Below, piece by piece: positions 36,481-45,979 of a stretch of 64,000 nt of DNA. A program made the translations under genes and the position numbers. Position 1 is the first letter of the stretch; each line of letters starts with the position of its first letter. The notes below the pieces were generated by a model, which did no database searches, had not been told where the DNA came from, and saw only the letters and a program-made list of their open reading frames with translations. The DNA comes from Anaerococcus mediterraneensis (GTDB lineage Bacteria; Bacillota; Clostridia; Tissierellales; Peptoniphilaceae): contig NZ_LT635772.1 of assembly GCF_900128415.1 (NCBI RefSeq), positions 124,001 through 188,000 on the forward strand, in the 5' to 3' direction.

Positions 36481-37179
36481 TTAAAAATCAAACAGGCCTA
36501 GCTCTCTCTCGGTTAGTTCTCTGTAGTCACCCTCATTTAAATATGGGTCTAGTTTTAAATCCCCAATTGCGATTCTTTTTAGGCTTATTACTTCATTGCC
36601 CAAATTTGAAAAAAGTCTTTTTACAAGGTGGTATTTACCCTCTGTGACTATGACTCTTGCCTGGTTTTCGCCTTCTATTATAAGGTCTGCTGGCCTTGCT
36701 GTGTAGTCGTCTTCTTTTATATAGACTCCCTTTTTAAACTCATCTACGAGGATTTTATCAATTGGATCACGAGTTATTACCTCATAGGTTTTTTCTATAT
36801 TTGAGTTTGGACTTGTTATCTTGTGGATAAATTTCCCATCAGTTGACAATAGCAAAAGCCCTCTTGTATCCTTATCAAGTCTGCCTGCAATTGATAGGTC
36901 ATAGTCTAGATAAAAATCATCCAACAGATCCATCACGGTCTGGTCCCTATCCTTGGTAGCTGATAGGTAGACAGCAGGTTTGTTCATAATTATATATAAA
37001 TTTTCTATATATTCTACAAAATGCCCCATATAAAAAACTTCATCAACAAGGGGATCTACTTTGACAGAGGAGTCTTTGACAATTTCTCCATTTATAACTA
37101 GGGCCCCCTTCTTGGCATTTCTTTTTATATTTTTTCTAGTATCTAGGCCCGTATTACCTATCATCTTATCTACTCTCAT
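36481..37179 (-). CDS. RsuA-family 16S rRNA pseudouridine synthase
   Basis: This 232-residue enzyme isomerises a uridine to pseudouridine in rRNA. An N-terminal S4 RNA-binding domain (MRVDKMIGNTGLDTRKNIKR) precedes the catalytic domain with the RsuA motif AGRLDKDTRGLLLL, whose Asp is the catalytic residue. Length fits RsuA. The target position is not decided by sequence alone. It overlaps the PadR gene by four bases (ATGA), so it is co-transcribed with a regulator, an uncommon pairing. Confidence 0.9.
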   Translation of the reverse strand: MRVDKMIGNTGLDTRKNIKRNAKKGALVINGEIVKDSSVKVDPLVDEVFYMGHFVEYIENLYIIMNKPAVYLSATKDRDQTVMDLLDDFYLDYDLSIAGRLDKDTRGLLLLSTDGKFIHKITSPNSNIEKTYEVITRDPIDKILVDEFKKGVYIKEDDYTARPADLIIEGENQARVIVTEGKYHLVKRLFSNLGNEVISLKRIAIGDLKLDPYLNEGDYRELTERELGLFDF

Positions 37180-37502
37180 TTTCTCCCCTTTTCTAATATA
37201 TTGTTTGTAGCTACAACCAAGGCATCATAGGACTTGTAAAAATCTATGAGATAAGCCCTGCCCTTTTCGGTTATATAGTAGTATTTTCTCTTTGGTCCTA
37301 TGGCTGATTTTTTGAAGGTCCCAATTATAAAACCCTTTTTTATAAGCCTGGTCAAAATTGGATAAACTGTCCCCTCAGTCATATTGTAAAATCCGCTGAG
37401 TTTGAGCTCTTCTACAATTTCGTAGCCATAGGTTTCTTTATTTTTTATAATGTGTAGGATTATCCCGTCGATAAGCCCCTTTAGCATTTGAGATTCTATC
37501 AT
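37176..37502 (-). CDS. PadR family transcriptional regulator
   Basis: This 108-residue winged-helix protein begins MIESQMLKGLIDGIILHII and has the PadR pattern YGYEIVEELK, GTVYPILTRLIKKGFI and RKYYYITEKGRAYL, with a short dimerising C-terminal helix. It is a minimal PadR with no transport gene alongside, so its target is unclear. The next gene overlaps its stop. Confidence 0.9.
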   Translation of the reverse strand: MIESQMLKGLIDGIILHIIKNKETYGYEIVEELKLSGFYNMTEGTVYPILTRLIKKGFIIGTFKKSAIGPKRKYYYITEKGRAYLIDFYKSYDALVVATNNILEKGRK

Positions 37503-37542
37503 TTTATCACCTATCTATATTGTATTGCATAGTAGATGGTTT

Positions 37543-40089
37543 TCAATCACGCTTACAAAAATACTTCATCTGGCAATACTTGCACTGACTTATATCCTTT
37601 GTCCTGGTATAAAATAAATTTTCATCTATGAGTTTGGCAATCTTATCTATTTGGTTTAGGTCAAAATCGTTGGATTTTACCTCTATCATTTTATCTTCTT
37701 CTATAAAATACAAATACATATTTGAAATTTTTTTACCATTGCCCTCTATTAGGTGTTTGTAGGTCATAAGCTGGTTTTGATATTTATCTAGGACCTCTGG
37801 CCTAAAAGACCCAGTTTTTATATCTAAAATAGACCCATCAGATAAACTTATATCCACTTTTCCCTGGAGGATGTAAAAATTCCTATCAAGTTTATAGGAA
37901 GTCTCTACGCCTTCTATAAAAAAATTTCTACCTATAAAATTATCTACTGGATATTTATAGGATTGATTTTCTATCAAAAAGTTTTTTAACTTTTCACTAT
38001 CTTCTGGCCTTAGAAAACTGTATTCTACAAGCTTGTGAACTGCTGTACCAAATTCTGCCGCCTTGTTTGTTAGACTTTCAAAACCCAATTTTCTGATAAA
38101 CCTATATTTTAGAGGACAAGATTTATAAACTTCTATATCTGTAGTGTAGGATAGGGTTTTTTTCTCTTTTTCCTCTTGGGATTTCTTAAAATCTATGGTC
38201 GATAAATTAGAATCAGGAGGCAAGGCCTTTGCAAAATCTTTTAGCCTATAGTCTTCTGAATTATCTAGGAGGACCAAAAGTTTTTTTGCCCTTGTAAAGG
38301 CTGTGTAGTATTTTCTATAAAAATCTTTTATAACTGATACCTGGTCTTGGCTAGGAGTTATGAAATTTGCCCTATTTGGCCTTGGCTTATCATAAAGACC
38401 TGATACAAATACAGCATCAAACTCAAGGCCCTTGGCTTGGTGGATTGTCATAAAATTTATGGCATCCTTGTGGGTTTCTATATTTGTGTATTCCTCCACG
38501 GCCTTGTTTATAAAAAGATTTGCCAAAAATCCCAAAACAAAGTCCCTGTAGTGGTCTTTATCATAAGTTGTGGAAAAAATTTCATCAAATTTCTTGGCAA
38601 TTTTTATAAAATTAGAAATATTTGTCAAAACCCTACCACCAACGAGGTCATTTTCATCCTGGATTAAAAACTTCCTAAAATAGTCCAGGCCCAAGGCCTT
38701 GTAAAGGATGTCTGTTATAGGTTGATCGCAAGTATAAACTTTCAAAAAGTCTTGGATTTCTTTATTTTCTACCAGGTCCTTGTCATTATTTACCTTGTGG
38801 AGGTAGTTTTTAAATTCTACTTTTCTTTTCTCATCATAAGAATATATATATTGACTATCTTCAAAATTCGTCTCTATTTCTGCCATCTTTATCAAAATAA
38901 AGACAAAGGCCCTTATCTCTTTTCTAAAAAAGAACATAGATGATTTTTTGTTTAAAACCTTGATCCCATTTTCCTCAAAATGTTTTTGGAGCTTTTCTAC
39001 ATAAGGGTGGCTAAGGGATGGGAACAAAAAAGCAATCTGACCCAAATTTATATATTTTTTTATATATTTTATAACCATAACTAGGTTATTTAGGGCATAG
39101 GCCCTGGCCCTGACTACAGTATTTGGATTATCCTCATCGCTGACTGACATCAAATTTTTTCTTTCAAAAAAATCTTCATTTAAAAAATTCAAGGACTTGT
39201 CTATAATGTGCTGGTTGGACCTGTAGTTTATAGAAATCCTATAAACATTTGCCCTAAATCCTTTTTTCTCCAAACTCCTCTTGGAAAAGTCTGTGAGGTT
39301 TTTTGGATTTGCTCCCCTAAAAGAGTATAAGGACTGGTCATCATCTCCAAAAACCATTATATTTTTATCCCTGACAAGGCCAAAAGCAATCTCTTCTTGG
39401 ATAGGGTTTATGTCCTGATATTCATCAACTATAACAAAATCTATAGACTTTCTGATCTCATCTCCTATGATAGGATCAGAAAGTAGGATGTAAAAATCCC
39501 TAAGAATCATCTGAAAATTCCTGAGTTTGTTTTCCCTCAAAAGCTCAACATGGGTCTTGTAAATCCTTGCTGCAAAATTTTCTTTGGGGTCTTCTGATTC
39601 TTCTAATTTTTTTATATCATAAAGATAATTTATTAACTCTTCAAAAATAGCCTTGATCTCATTTGCCTTCCTATGGCCGATAAATTTATCAAAATCTTTT
39701 ATCTTTTCATATCTATTTATGTTTTTTTCTATGAGGTAGATCTCATCATTTTCATCTATTACTTTAATATCTAGGGCTCCGTCTTCTAGGATGGGATATT
39801 TTTCTAGAAAATCTATAGCCAAGGAATGAAAATTGCCAATCATCATATCCTTTAACTCTGTTTTGATTCCTTCTTTGTTAAACTCAGAGATAATCCTTGT
39901 TGCAAGCTCCCCTGCCGCTTTTTTTGTAAAAGAAGTTATCAAAATCCTGTTTGCATCATAACCCTCATCCCTAATTAGGCTTATAACTTTTTTGACTATA
40001 GTGTAGGTTTTGCCCGTCCCTGGTCCAGCAAGGACAGCCGCTGGTGTTTTTGATTTTTTTATAATTATTTCTTGATTTTCATTTATCAT
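37543..40089 (-). CDS. UvrD/Rep helicase fused to a Fe-S PD-(D/E)XK nuclease
   Basis: This 848-residue protein is an SF1A helicase with Walker A AGPGTGKTYT (residues 17-26), Walker B VIVDEYQDINP, motif III/IV region VFGDDDQSLYSFRGA and the late motif MTIHQAKGLEFDAVFV. From about residue 640 a RecB/AddB-type nuclease follows: FGTAVHKLVE, ILDIKTGSF with the catalytic Asp and Lys, and QLMTYKHLIEG. Cysteines YKSCPLKY near 655 and CKYCQMKYFC at the end match the Cys-Xn-Cys-X2-Cys-X5-Cys 4Fe-4S site of AddB-type nucleases. It is shorter than AddA, and no AddB neighbour is seen. Probably repair or mobile DNA defence. Confidence 0.88.
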   Translation of the reverse strand: MINENQEIIIKKSKTPAAVLAGPGTGKTYTIVKKVISLIRDEGYDANRILITSFTKKAAGELATRIISEFNKEGIKTELKDMMIGNFHSLAIDFLEKYPILEDGALDIKVIDENDEIYLIEKNINRYEKIKDFDKFIGHRKANEIKAIFEELINYLYDIKKLEESEDPKENFAARIYKTHVELLRENKLRNFQMILRDFYILLSDPIIGDEIRKSIDFVIVDEYQDINPIQEEIAFGLVRDKNIMVFGDDDQSLYSFRGANPKNLTDFSKRSLEKKGFRANVYRISINYRSNQHIIDKSLNFLNEDFFERKNLMSVSDEDNPNTVVRARAYALNNLVMVIKYIKKYINLGQIAFLFPSLSHPYVEKLQKHFEENGIKVLNKKSSMFFFRKEIRAFVFILIKMAEIETNFEDSQYIYSYDEKRKVEFKNYLHKVNNDKDLVENKEIQDFLKVYTCDQPITDILYKALGLDYFRKFLIQDENDLVGGRVLTNISNFIKIAKKFDEIFSTTYDKDHYRDFVLGFLANLFINKAVEEYTNIETHKDAINFMTIHQAKGLEFDAVFVSGLYDKPRPNRANFITPSQDQVSVIKDFYRKYYTAFTRAKKLLVLLDNSEDYRLKDFAKALPPDSNLSTIDFKKSQEEKEKKTLSYTTDIEVYKSCPLKYRFIRKLGFESLTNKAAEFGTAVHKLVEYSFLRPEDSEKLKNFLIENQSYKYPVDNFIGRNFFIEGVETSYKLDRNFYILQGKVDISLSDGSILDIKTGSFRPEVLDKYQNQLMTYKHLIEGNGKKISNMYLYFIEEDKMIEVKSNDFDLNQIDKIAKLIDENLFYTRTKDISQCKYCQMKYFCKRD

Positions 40090-40586
40090 AATATCAACTC
40101 ATAAGCTATTCTTGGCTTTTTTGCCCCTGCCTCATCTATAAAAATCTGTCCTCTTTTTTTGAAAGAAAACTTATTTATAAGGCCAAGCATTTTTTTATTA
40201 TCCTCGTGGGTGTCTATCCTAATAGAATCTAGGCCCATACTTTTGGCATAAGATTTTATATATTTCAAAAAGTTGGTACCAATATTTTTGCACCTTTGAT
40301 CGCTTTTTACAGCAAAAGTGTGGATTGTTATATAATTTTTACCCAAAAACTTATCATCTATAGGATCGTAGGATTTTTCCCTATCATTAGATAGAAAACA
40401 ATAAGCTAAAACTTCCCCATCTTTTTCATAGACAAAAGACTTATCCTTGTCTATTTGACCAGATAAAAAATCATATCCCATAGGCTCTATCTGCCACTGG
40501 TCGACCCCATCTTTTTTTAGGGACTTTTTTGCACCTTCTATAATTATTAAAATTTTTTCAAGGTCATTTTTTCTTGCTTTTCTCAT
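40086..40586 (-). CDS. GNAT family N-acetyltransferase
   Basis: This 166-residue protein has the GNAT fold: an N-terminal KNDLEKILIIIEGAK strand-helix and the acetyl-CoA loop region VKSDQRCKNIGTNFLKYIKSYA, followed by LDSIRIDTHEDN. It overlaps the helicase gene by four bases (stop/start), suggesting joint expression. The acceptor is unknown. Confidence 0.85.
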   Translation of the reverse strand: MRKARKNDLEKILIIIEGAKKSLKKDGVDQWQIEPMGYDFLSGQIDKDKSFVYEKDGEVLAYCFLSNDREKSYDPIDDKFLGKNYITIHTFAVKSDQRCKNIGTNFLKYIKSYAKSMGLDSIRIDTHEDNKKMLGLINKFSFKKRGQIFIDEAGAKKPRIAYELIL

Positions 40587-40618
40587 AAATACATTATACT
40601 ACAAGGGCTAAAGTCCTC

Positions 40619-40647
40619 TTGTTCGCCAAGTATTAAAGTGATATAAT
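40619..40647 (+). promoter_or_regulatory. Probable promoter of the NADH-dependent flavoprotein
   Basis: TTGTTC (40619-40624), 17-base spacer and TATAAT (40642-40647), about 45 bases before the start codon. Confidence 0.5.
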
Positions 40648-40690
40648 GATTCTAAAGTAATAGTAGTAATACATCATGAAAGGAAGTAAT

Positions 40691-41872
40691 ATGTACGATT
40701 ATTTAATTATTGGTAACGGTATTGCTGGCTTGTCAGCAGCCGAAGAAATCAGAAAAAATGACGAAAAAGGATCTATACTAATAGTATCTGATGAAAAAGA
40801 AAACACCTATTGGAGAACTAGACTATCTGAGCTAATAGCACAAGATTTTACCGATGAGGAAATCCTTGTCAAAAAAGAATCATGGTATAAGGATAAAAAT
40901 ATAGAAGTAAAACTTGATACACATGCAGAAAAAATTGACAATGACAAAAAGGAAGTCACCCTTGCTTGCGGTACTGTTTTAGAATACGGCAAACTCCTTA
41001 TAGCTACAGGTGCTCATGCCTTTGTCCCACCAATCAAAAATGCTGATGCAGAAGGTGTTTTTGCTATCAGAAGTGCAAATGACCTAAAGGAATTTAAAAA
41101 TTACCTAGCTGATAAGAAAAAACTTATCATTATCGGTGGCGGTATCCTAGGACTTGAAGCAGCAAACTCTATCAACAAACTTGGCATAGAAATAACTATA
41201 GTCGAAGCCTTTGATTACCTACTTGCTAGACAGCTTGACAAAGACCTATCAAAGAAACTTGAAAAATCTCTAAATGAAGCTGGTATGAAGACCCTAACAG
41301 GTGTTACAAGTGATGAAATCCTAATAAAAGACGGCAAGGTTTGTGGCCTAAGACTATCTGATGGCACAGAACTAGAAGCTGATGCTATCATGATCCAAGC
41401 AGGTGTCAGATCAAACCTAGATGTAGCCAAAGATTCTGGACTAGAAACCGACAGGGGTATCCTAGTTGGAGAAAACCTCCAAGTAGAAGGCGAAGACATT
41501 TATGTAGCAGGAGATGTAGCTCAAATCGGCAACTTCTCAATAGGTCTTTGGACAGCATCTATGGAAATGGGCAAGATCGCTGGAGCAAATATGACTGGTG
41601 ATAACAAATTATATGAAAAACCAAAACCATTCTCTACACTTATACTAGAAAATGTCAAACTATTCTCAGCTGGCCAAAACTCAGGCGAAGGCATCGAAGA
41701 AGTTAAAAAAGAAAATGGAGATAAAATCTACAAGCTATTTAAAAATGGCGACAAATTTGTAGGTGGTATACTTTGGAATGATATTTCATACCAAACCTGT
41801 GTCAAAAATATAGTTTTTGAAGGTATGGATCCATCAGAAACAAAACTTGGCAAAGAAATTTTCGGCCTATAA
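40691..41872 (+). CDS. NADH:rubredoxin-oxidoreductase-like FAD protein
   Basis: This flavoprotein of about 393 residues has FAD motif YLIIGNGIAGLSAAEEI at the N terminus, NAD motif LIIIGGGILGLEAANS near residue 145 and DIYVAGDVAQIG for the flavin ribityl near residue 275. It resembles nitrite/rubredoxin reductase flavoproteins used in anaerobes for O2 and peroxide detoxification. Start 40691 (MYDYLIIGNG) has AAAGGAAG upstream; the earlier ATG in frame has no site. Single gene with its own terminator. Electron acceptor not shown. Confidence 0.88.
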   Translation: MYDYLIIGNGIAGLSAAEEIRKNDEKGSILIVSDEKENTYWRTRLSELIAQDFTDEEILVKKESWYKDKNIEVKLDTHAEKIDNDKKEVTLACGTVLEYGKLLIATGAHAFVPPIKNADAEGVFAIRSANDLKEFKNYLADKKKLIIIGGGILGLEAANSINKLGIEITIVEAFDYLLARQLDKDLSKKLEKSLNEAGMKTLTGVTSDEILIKDGKVCGLRLSDGTELEADAIMIQAGVRSNLDVAKDSGLETDRGILVGENLQVEGEDIYVAGDVAQIGNFSIGLWTASMEMGKIAGANMTGDNKLYEKPKPFSTLILENVKLFSAGQNSGEGIEEVKKENGDKIYKLFKNGDKFVGGILWNDISYQTCVKNIVFEGMDPSETKLGKEIFGL

Positions 41873-41889
41873 AATAAAAAATATAAAAA

Positions 41890-41920
41890 AGAGAGCTAGT
41901 CACTTGACTATCTCTCTTTT
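41890..41920. terminator. Bidirectional terminator between flavoprotein and esterase genes
   Basis: AGAGAGCTAGTCA and TGACTATCTCTCT pair with T-runs on both sides; the stop codon of the minus gene lies within the stem. Confidence 0.85.
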
Positions 41921-42654
41921 TCTTTGTACAAAAACTCAAGAGCTGATGGGAGCCTTTTTCGCCAATATATTTCGTTATGAATTGCTCCCTCATCTATGAC
42001 ATATTTTATATTGACAGTATCTTTTAAAAATCCGTAGGCCATTTGCGATAGGCTCACATAAGATTTCTGGGTCAGCTCATCGTCAAATTCCTTTGTCCCC
42101 GTATCTAAATAAATTTTCTGCTTATTTTTAGAATCATATTTTGATAAAATCTGGCCCATGCCGACTGGTTCTAGGATAAAATGAGTTGACATGGCTAAGA
42201 CCCTATCAAAATACTCCGGATAGGTAGATCCCATATATAAACTCATGATCCCACCCATAGAAGAACCACCAATTAGCCTAGATGATGGATTTTTACCCTT
42301 TTCTACTATTGGCATTAATTCTTCTACAATAAATTCCCCTGTCAAAATCCCCTTTGGATCTAGGTTTTTTCTAGGTTTTTCATTGGTAAATCTTTCAAAA
42401 GGCGAATACTCATTTGTCCTTGCCCTTCCCTCTTCGCCTTCCGCACAATAAATCCCAACAAGATTTGCCCTAAGACCTATTTTTTCTATTGCCTTATCCA
42501 AAGCCCAAACCTCACCCATAAAAGATTCTTTTTTATCATAGAGATTGGCTCCGTCAAAAAAATACAAAAATAAATCCGATTCCTTATCTTCTATGAAAGT
42601 GTAAGTCACATTCCTATCTAAATATTTTGAATAAATCTCTTTTTTATCTATCAT
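41908..42654 (-). CDS. Alpha/beta hydrolase (enterochelin-esterase-like)
   Basis: This 248-residue cytoplasmic hydrolase has the esterase-D/IroE-like layout: LFLYFFDGANLYDKK near the N terminus, and the nucleophile elbow GGSSMGGIMSLYMGS with Ser near residue 132; a late His lies in GAIHNEIYW. No signal peptide. Substrate unknown. The gene stands between two terminators, so it is monocistronic. Confidence 0.82.
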   Translation of the reverse strand: MIDKKEIYSKYLDRNVTYTFIEDKESDLFLYFFDGANLYDKKESFMGEVWALDKAIEKIGLRANLVGIYCAEGEEGRARTNEYSPFERFTNEKPRKNLDPKGILTGEFIVEELMPIVEKGKNPSSRLIGGSSMGGIMSLYMGSTYPEYFDRVLAMSTHFILEPVGMGQILSKYDSKNKQKIYLDTGTKEFDDELTQKSYVSLSQMAYGFLKDTVNIKYVIDEGAIHNEIYWRKRLPSALEFLYKEKER

Positions 42655-42690
42655 TTTTCCCTCTTTTCTTTTGATGATATATTCCTACCC

Positions 42691-42712
42691 AAAAAACCCC
42701 GCTAAAGCGGGG
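42691..42712 (-). terminator. Terminator of the ABC-2 exporter operon
   Basis: Minus strand CCCCGC-TTTA-GCGGGG followed by six T residues, just beyond the last permease gene. Confidence 0.92.
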
Positions 42713-42717
42713 AATTT

Positions 42718-43830
42718 TTAAGAAATTTTATCATTTGTTCTTGTTTTCATAACCATACTTATAAGGACAAAGACTAAAGAAAAAACCAGCATGATTCCAA
42801 TATTTGGCAAAATTGTCCCAAAACTTGGATTTTCTAAAAGCATTTCGTTGTTTTTTATATAGTAATAGGATGGGAAAATTTTTCCAAGTGTCAAAGCAGT
42901 TTTTGAAAGAAGGGCTTGAGGTACAAAGGCCCCACATAAAAACGAAGATCCCAAAGAAATTACTTGCATGACTCCCGAAATGGTATTTTCGTTTGAGATT
43001 AGGCTTGAAATAAATACCGCCATAGTCACAACACTGATTGTGAAGAACAAAGAATTTATCATCATTAGATTTGTATGGTCCTGGCTAAAGTCATATTTGT
43101 AGAGGAGTACAAACATTAAAATATAAAGGGCCCAAACTATTAAGCCTGTAAGGACGTGACCTAGGATTAATTCTAAGTTTTGCCTATATTTTGGCATTGG
43201 ACTTGCCACATTTCTCATAGCAAGGTTCTTTTTTCTATATACACTTACAATAGTTGAAACGATAAGAAGAACTTGGGCAAGGATTAGGTAGTTGATAAAG
43301 TTGAAATAAAATAATGACTTATCTTCCTTTCCTAGGTCAATCCCACTTTTTATTCCAACATCTATCGTTTTTTCCAAATCTTCATTGCTATACTTTATAG
43401 CGTCCTTGCTAGCAAACCCTGCTAATTCGTAGGTTTTTACCTGGTTTAGGTATTGGTTTATATGCTCTTTTACAACCATCCCATACATATCATTGGGTGC
43501 AGCCTTGAAATCCACCTTCCTTTCCTTGCCAAGATTTTCTGGAATTACAAGGTAAGCGCTTATCATCTGGTAAAAAAGCTTATCTTCAACTACCGATTCG
43601 TCCATCTCCTTAATTACAGCCTTCTCATCCAAATAATCATAAAGTCCCCTTGATAAATCAGTATTTGATTCGTCTTTTAGGTAGATATTCGGCCTTACAT
43701 TTGTATATGAAGACTTATCATTTCCAGACTTGGTCGTAAAGGAAATTATGGATAGAAAAATTATGGTGTATAACAAAATAGAGAACTTATGGCCCTTTAC
43801 TATTTTGAAATAATTCTTAAAGACTCTCAT
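42718..43830 (-). CDS. ABC-2 type permease (second permease gene)
   Basis: This 370-residue membrane protein has one N-terminal helix (about residues 13-31), an extracellular domain of about 130 residues and five helices in the C-terminal half, the ABC-2 permease layout of multidrug or lantibiotic exporters. It overlaps the other permease gene by 14 bases, so the two permeases form a heterodimer with the ATPase encoded upstream. Substrate unknown. Confidence 0.85.
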   Translation of the reverse strand: MRVFKNYFKIVKGHKFSILLYTIIFLSIISFTTKSGNDKSSYTNVRPNIYLKDESNTDLSRGLYDYLDEKAVIKEMDESVVEDKLFYQMISAYLVIPENLGKERKVDFKAAPNDMYGMVVKEHINQYLNQVKTYELAGFASKDAIKYSNEDLEKTIDVGIKSGIDLGKEDKSLFYFNFINYLILAQVLLIVSTIVSVYRKKNLAMRNVASPMPKYRQNLELILGHVLTGLIVWALYILMFVLLYKYDFSQDHTNLMMINSLFFTISVVTMAVFISSLISNENTISGVMQVISLGSSFLCGAFVPQALLSKTALTLGKIFPSYYYIKNNEMLLENPSFGTILPNIGIMLVFSLVFVLISMVMKTRTNDKIS

Positions 43831-44914
43831 ATTCCTTACCTCTCATGAAAAATAGACTCGCTAAGAAAAATGCCATGATAATTAAAATTAAAAGCCCAAT
43901 ATTTTGGTAAAATCTGCCTGTAGACTCATAATAATATAGGGAGTAAATTGCATCTGTAACGACAGAAACCGGATTGATTTTCCCTAAAATTGGCATTTTC
44001 TCTTGGATAAGCACCTTTACACTTGAAATCATCATCCCAGATAAAAAACTCATTAGCATGCTGACTGCAATACCTAGGTTTATCTTAAATTCGATTGATT
44101 TTTTATTTGAGACTCCAATTAGAATACCCAGGGCAACTCCTGCTAGGGAAGATACCAAGGATAAGAGAACTAAAAGCCACATCCTTCCGCCAAATTCAAC
44201 TCCCAAAGCCTTATCAAGATAGAAAATAAAGATAAGAGTAATGACAAAATTTATAATCCAAGAAACAAGTATAGAAGCTAGTAAACTTGTCGATTTTTTT
44301 ATAGGTGCAACTGCGTTTCTTTTGGCGTTTACAGATAAGTTTGCCTCGTATTGGTAAATTACATAAAGCCCCCACATATAGCCATAAATTGTGGTCATCC
44401 CAACAAGGGTGTAGAAAAAGGTATTTATAGGGTCCATGTTTTTTCTAGATTCATCCTTGATGTGGTCTTCTACATTCAAAAGTTTTGCCATATCAGTTTG
44501 AGGATTTTCTTTCATAATCCTTGTAATCATCTCAGATTTTTGTAAATAATCATTTAAAATTGTGCCTACTATGGTTTCCTCAATACCAGATTTTCTTGTA
44601 AAAATTTTATCCTTTTCTTCTATATAGACTCTAATATCTGAATTTGTATCTAAGATTTCTTTGTCACTGGCCTTTGTAATTTTAAAATAATTCTCATCTT
44701 CCATTGTTTCTAGGAAAGTTTTGAAATTCTCATCGGATAAGGCCCTTTCGCTTACGGCGATTTCAATTGCTTCAAACTTATTATTTTCAGTAATACCTCC
44801 AAAAGCGAGTTTGAAAAAAATGCCTAAAATCATTGGAAATACAAGGGCCCAAAAGATCATGGACTTTTGTCTCAAGAGATATTTAAAAGTATTTTTAAAA
44901 GAATGCAAAAACAT
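43817..44914 (-). CDS. ABC-2 type permease (first permease gene)
   Basis: This 365-residue membrane protein has an N-terminal helix (about 18-37), an exterior domain and a C-terminal half with five helices, including LLSLVSSLAGVALGILIGV. It is one base from the ATPase gene and overlaps the next permease gene. Together they form an exporter such as those for drugs, antibiotics or peptides. Confidence 0.85.
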   Translation of the reverse strand: MFLHSFKNTFKYLLRQKSMIFWALVFPMILGIFFKLAFGGITENNKFEAIEIAVSERALSDENFKTFLETMEDENYFKITKASDKEILDTNSDIRVYIEEKDKIFTRKSGIEETIVGTILNDYLQKSEMITRIMKENPQTDMAKLLNVEDHIKDESRKNMDPINTFFYTLVGMTTIYGYMWGLYVIYQYEANLSVNAKRNAVAPIKKSTSLLASILVSWIINFVITLIFIFYLDKALGVEFGGRMWLLVLLSLVSSLAGVALGILIGVSNKKSIEFKINLGIAVSMLMSFLSGMMISSVKVLIQEKMPILGKINPVSVVTDAIYSLYYYESTGRFYQNIGLLILIIMAFFLASLFFMRGKEYESL

Positions 44915-44915
44915 A

Positions 44916-45854
44916 CTAGTCCCTCAAATCCTTGCCAGTAAACTCTAGGAAAACGTCATTTAAACTTGGTTTTTCAACATTTATAGACCTGTAATCAACT
45001 TTTGATTCTGTAAGGATTTCCACAAGGCTTAAAAGCTTCTCGTAGCTTTTGGAAAAAGTCATCTTGCATGTATTATCCTTATAAGAAAAATCTATTATGT
45101 GATCCATGTTCTTAAGTTTATCAACCAATTGATCTGGCAAATTATCAGCTACAAAGGAAATTTTCTCGTTAACTTCTATCATATCCTTAAGCTCATCCGA
45201 TGTTCCTTTGGCAATCACCTTGCCCTTATCTATTATAACTATATCATCGCACAAATAATCAACCTCATCCATGTAGTGAGAGGTGTAGATAATTGTAGAG
45301 CCTTCCTGGTTTAGCTTTTTAATCCCTTCCAAAATATTGTTCCTAGATTGGGGATCTACTGCTACTGTTGGCTCGTCAAGGATAATTATATCAGGTCTGT
45401 GGGCTATGCCACAGGCTATATTTAGTCTTCTTAAAAGACCGCCCGAAAGTTTTTTAGGCTTAAATTTTACAAAATCATTTAGGCCAACCAAGTCCAAAGT
45501 CCTTTGGATTAGCTCTTTTCTTTCGTTTTTATCTCTTATGTATAATCCGCAAAAATAATCTATATTTTCATATACATTTAGTTCATCATAGACGCCCACA
45601 TCTTGAAAAACTACACCGATTTTTTCTTTTATATCGTAGGCTTCTGGACTCATTTCCTTGCCATAGATTTTGACACTGCCAGCGTCTTTTTTTAAAAGAC
45701 TTAAGATACAATTTATTGTTGTAGATTTGCCTGAACCATTAGGACCCAAAAGCCCCAAAATTCGCCCCTTCTTTACATCTAAGTCTAGACCATCAACTGC
45801 TGTTAAGTACTTGTATTTTTTGACAAGACCCCTAACTTCTATCGAATTTTCCAT
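44916..45854 (-). CDS. ABC-2 exporter ATPase
   Basis: This 312-residue ATPase has Walker A GPNGSGKST, signature LSGGLLRRLNIACGIA and Walker B IIILDEPTVAVD. I put the start at 45854 (MENSIEVRGLV), with GTGGGAG upstream; an in-frame start 36 codons earlier has no site and would add a basic leader. The C-terminal 80 residues are the extra domain common in CcmA/DrrA-type ATPases. First of three genes. Confidence 0.9.
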   Translation of the reverse strand: MENSIEVRGLVKKYKYLTAVDGLDLDVKKGRILGLLGPNGSGKSTTINCILSLLKKDAGSVKIYGKEMSPEAYDIKEKIGVVFQDVGVYDELNVYENIDYFCGLYIRDKNERKELIQRTLDLVGLNDFVKFKPKKLSGGLLRRLNIACGIAHRPDIIILDEPTVAVDPQSRNNILEGIKKLNQEGSTIIYTSHYMDEVDYLCDDIVIIDKGKVIAKGTSDELKDMIEVNEKISFVADNLPDQLVDKLKNMDHIIDFSYKDNTCKMTFSKSYEKLLSLVEILTESKVDYRSINVEKPSLNDVFLEFTGKDLRD

Positions 45855-45943
45855 AAAATCTCCCACTTTTTTCCATAAATTCATTCTTATGTAAATTTTA
45901 TATAAAATTAATATATTCCGTAAAAGTAATGTAAAATTTGCGT

Positions 45944-45973
45944 TAAAAAACCACAGACTCATTTGCCTGTGGT
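45944..45973 (-). terminator. Terminator after the SAF-domain dehydrogenase gene
   Basis: Minus strand ACCACAG and CTGTGGT pair around ten bases and are followed by six T residues. It ends the murE-operon strand before the ABC-2 operon. Confidence 0.85.
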
Positions 45974-45979
45974 TGTGAA

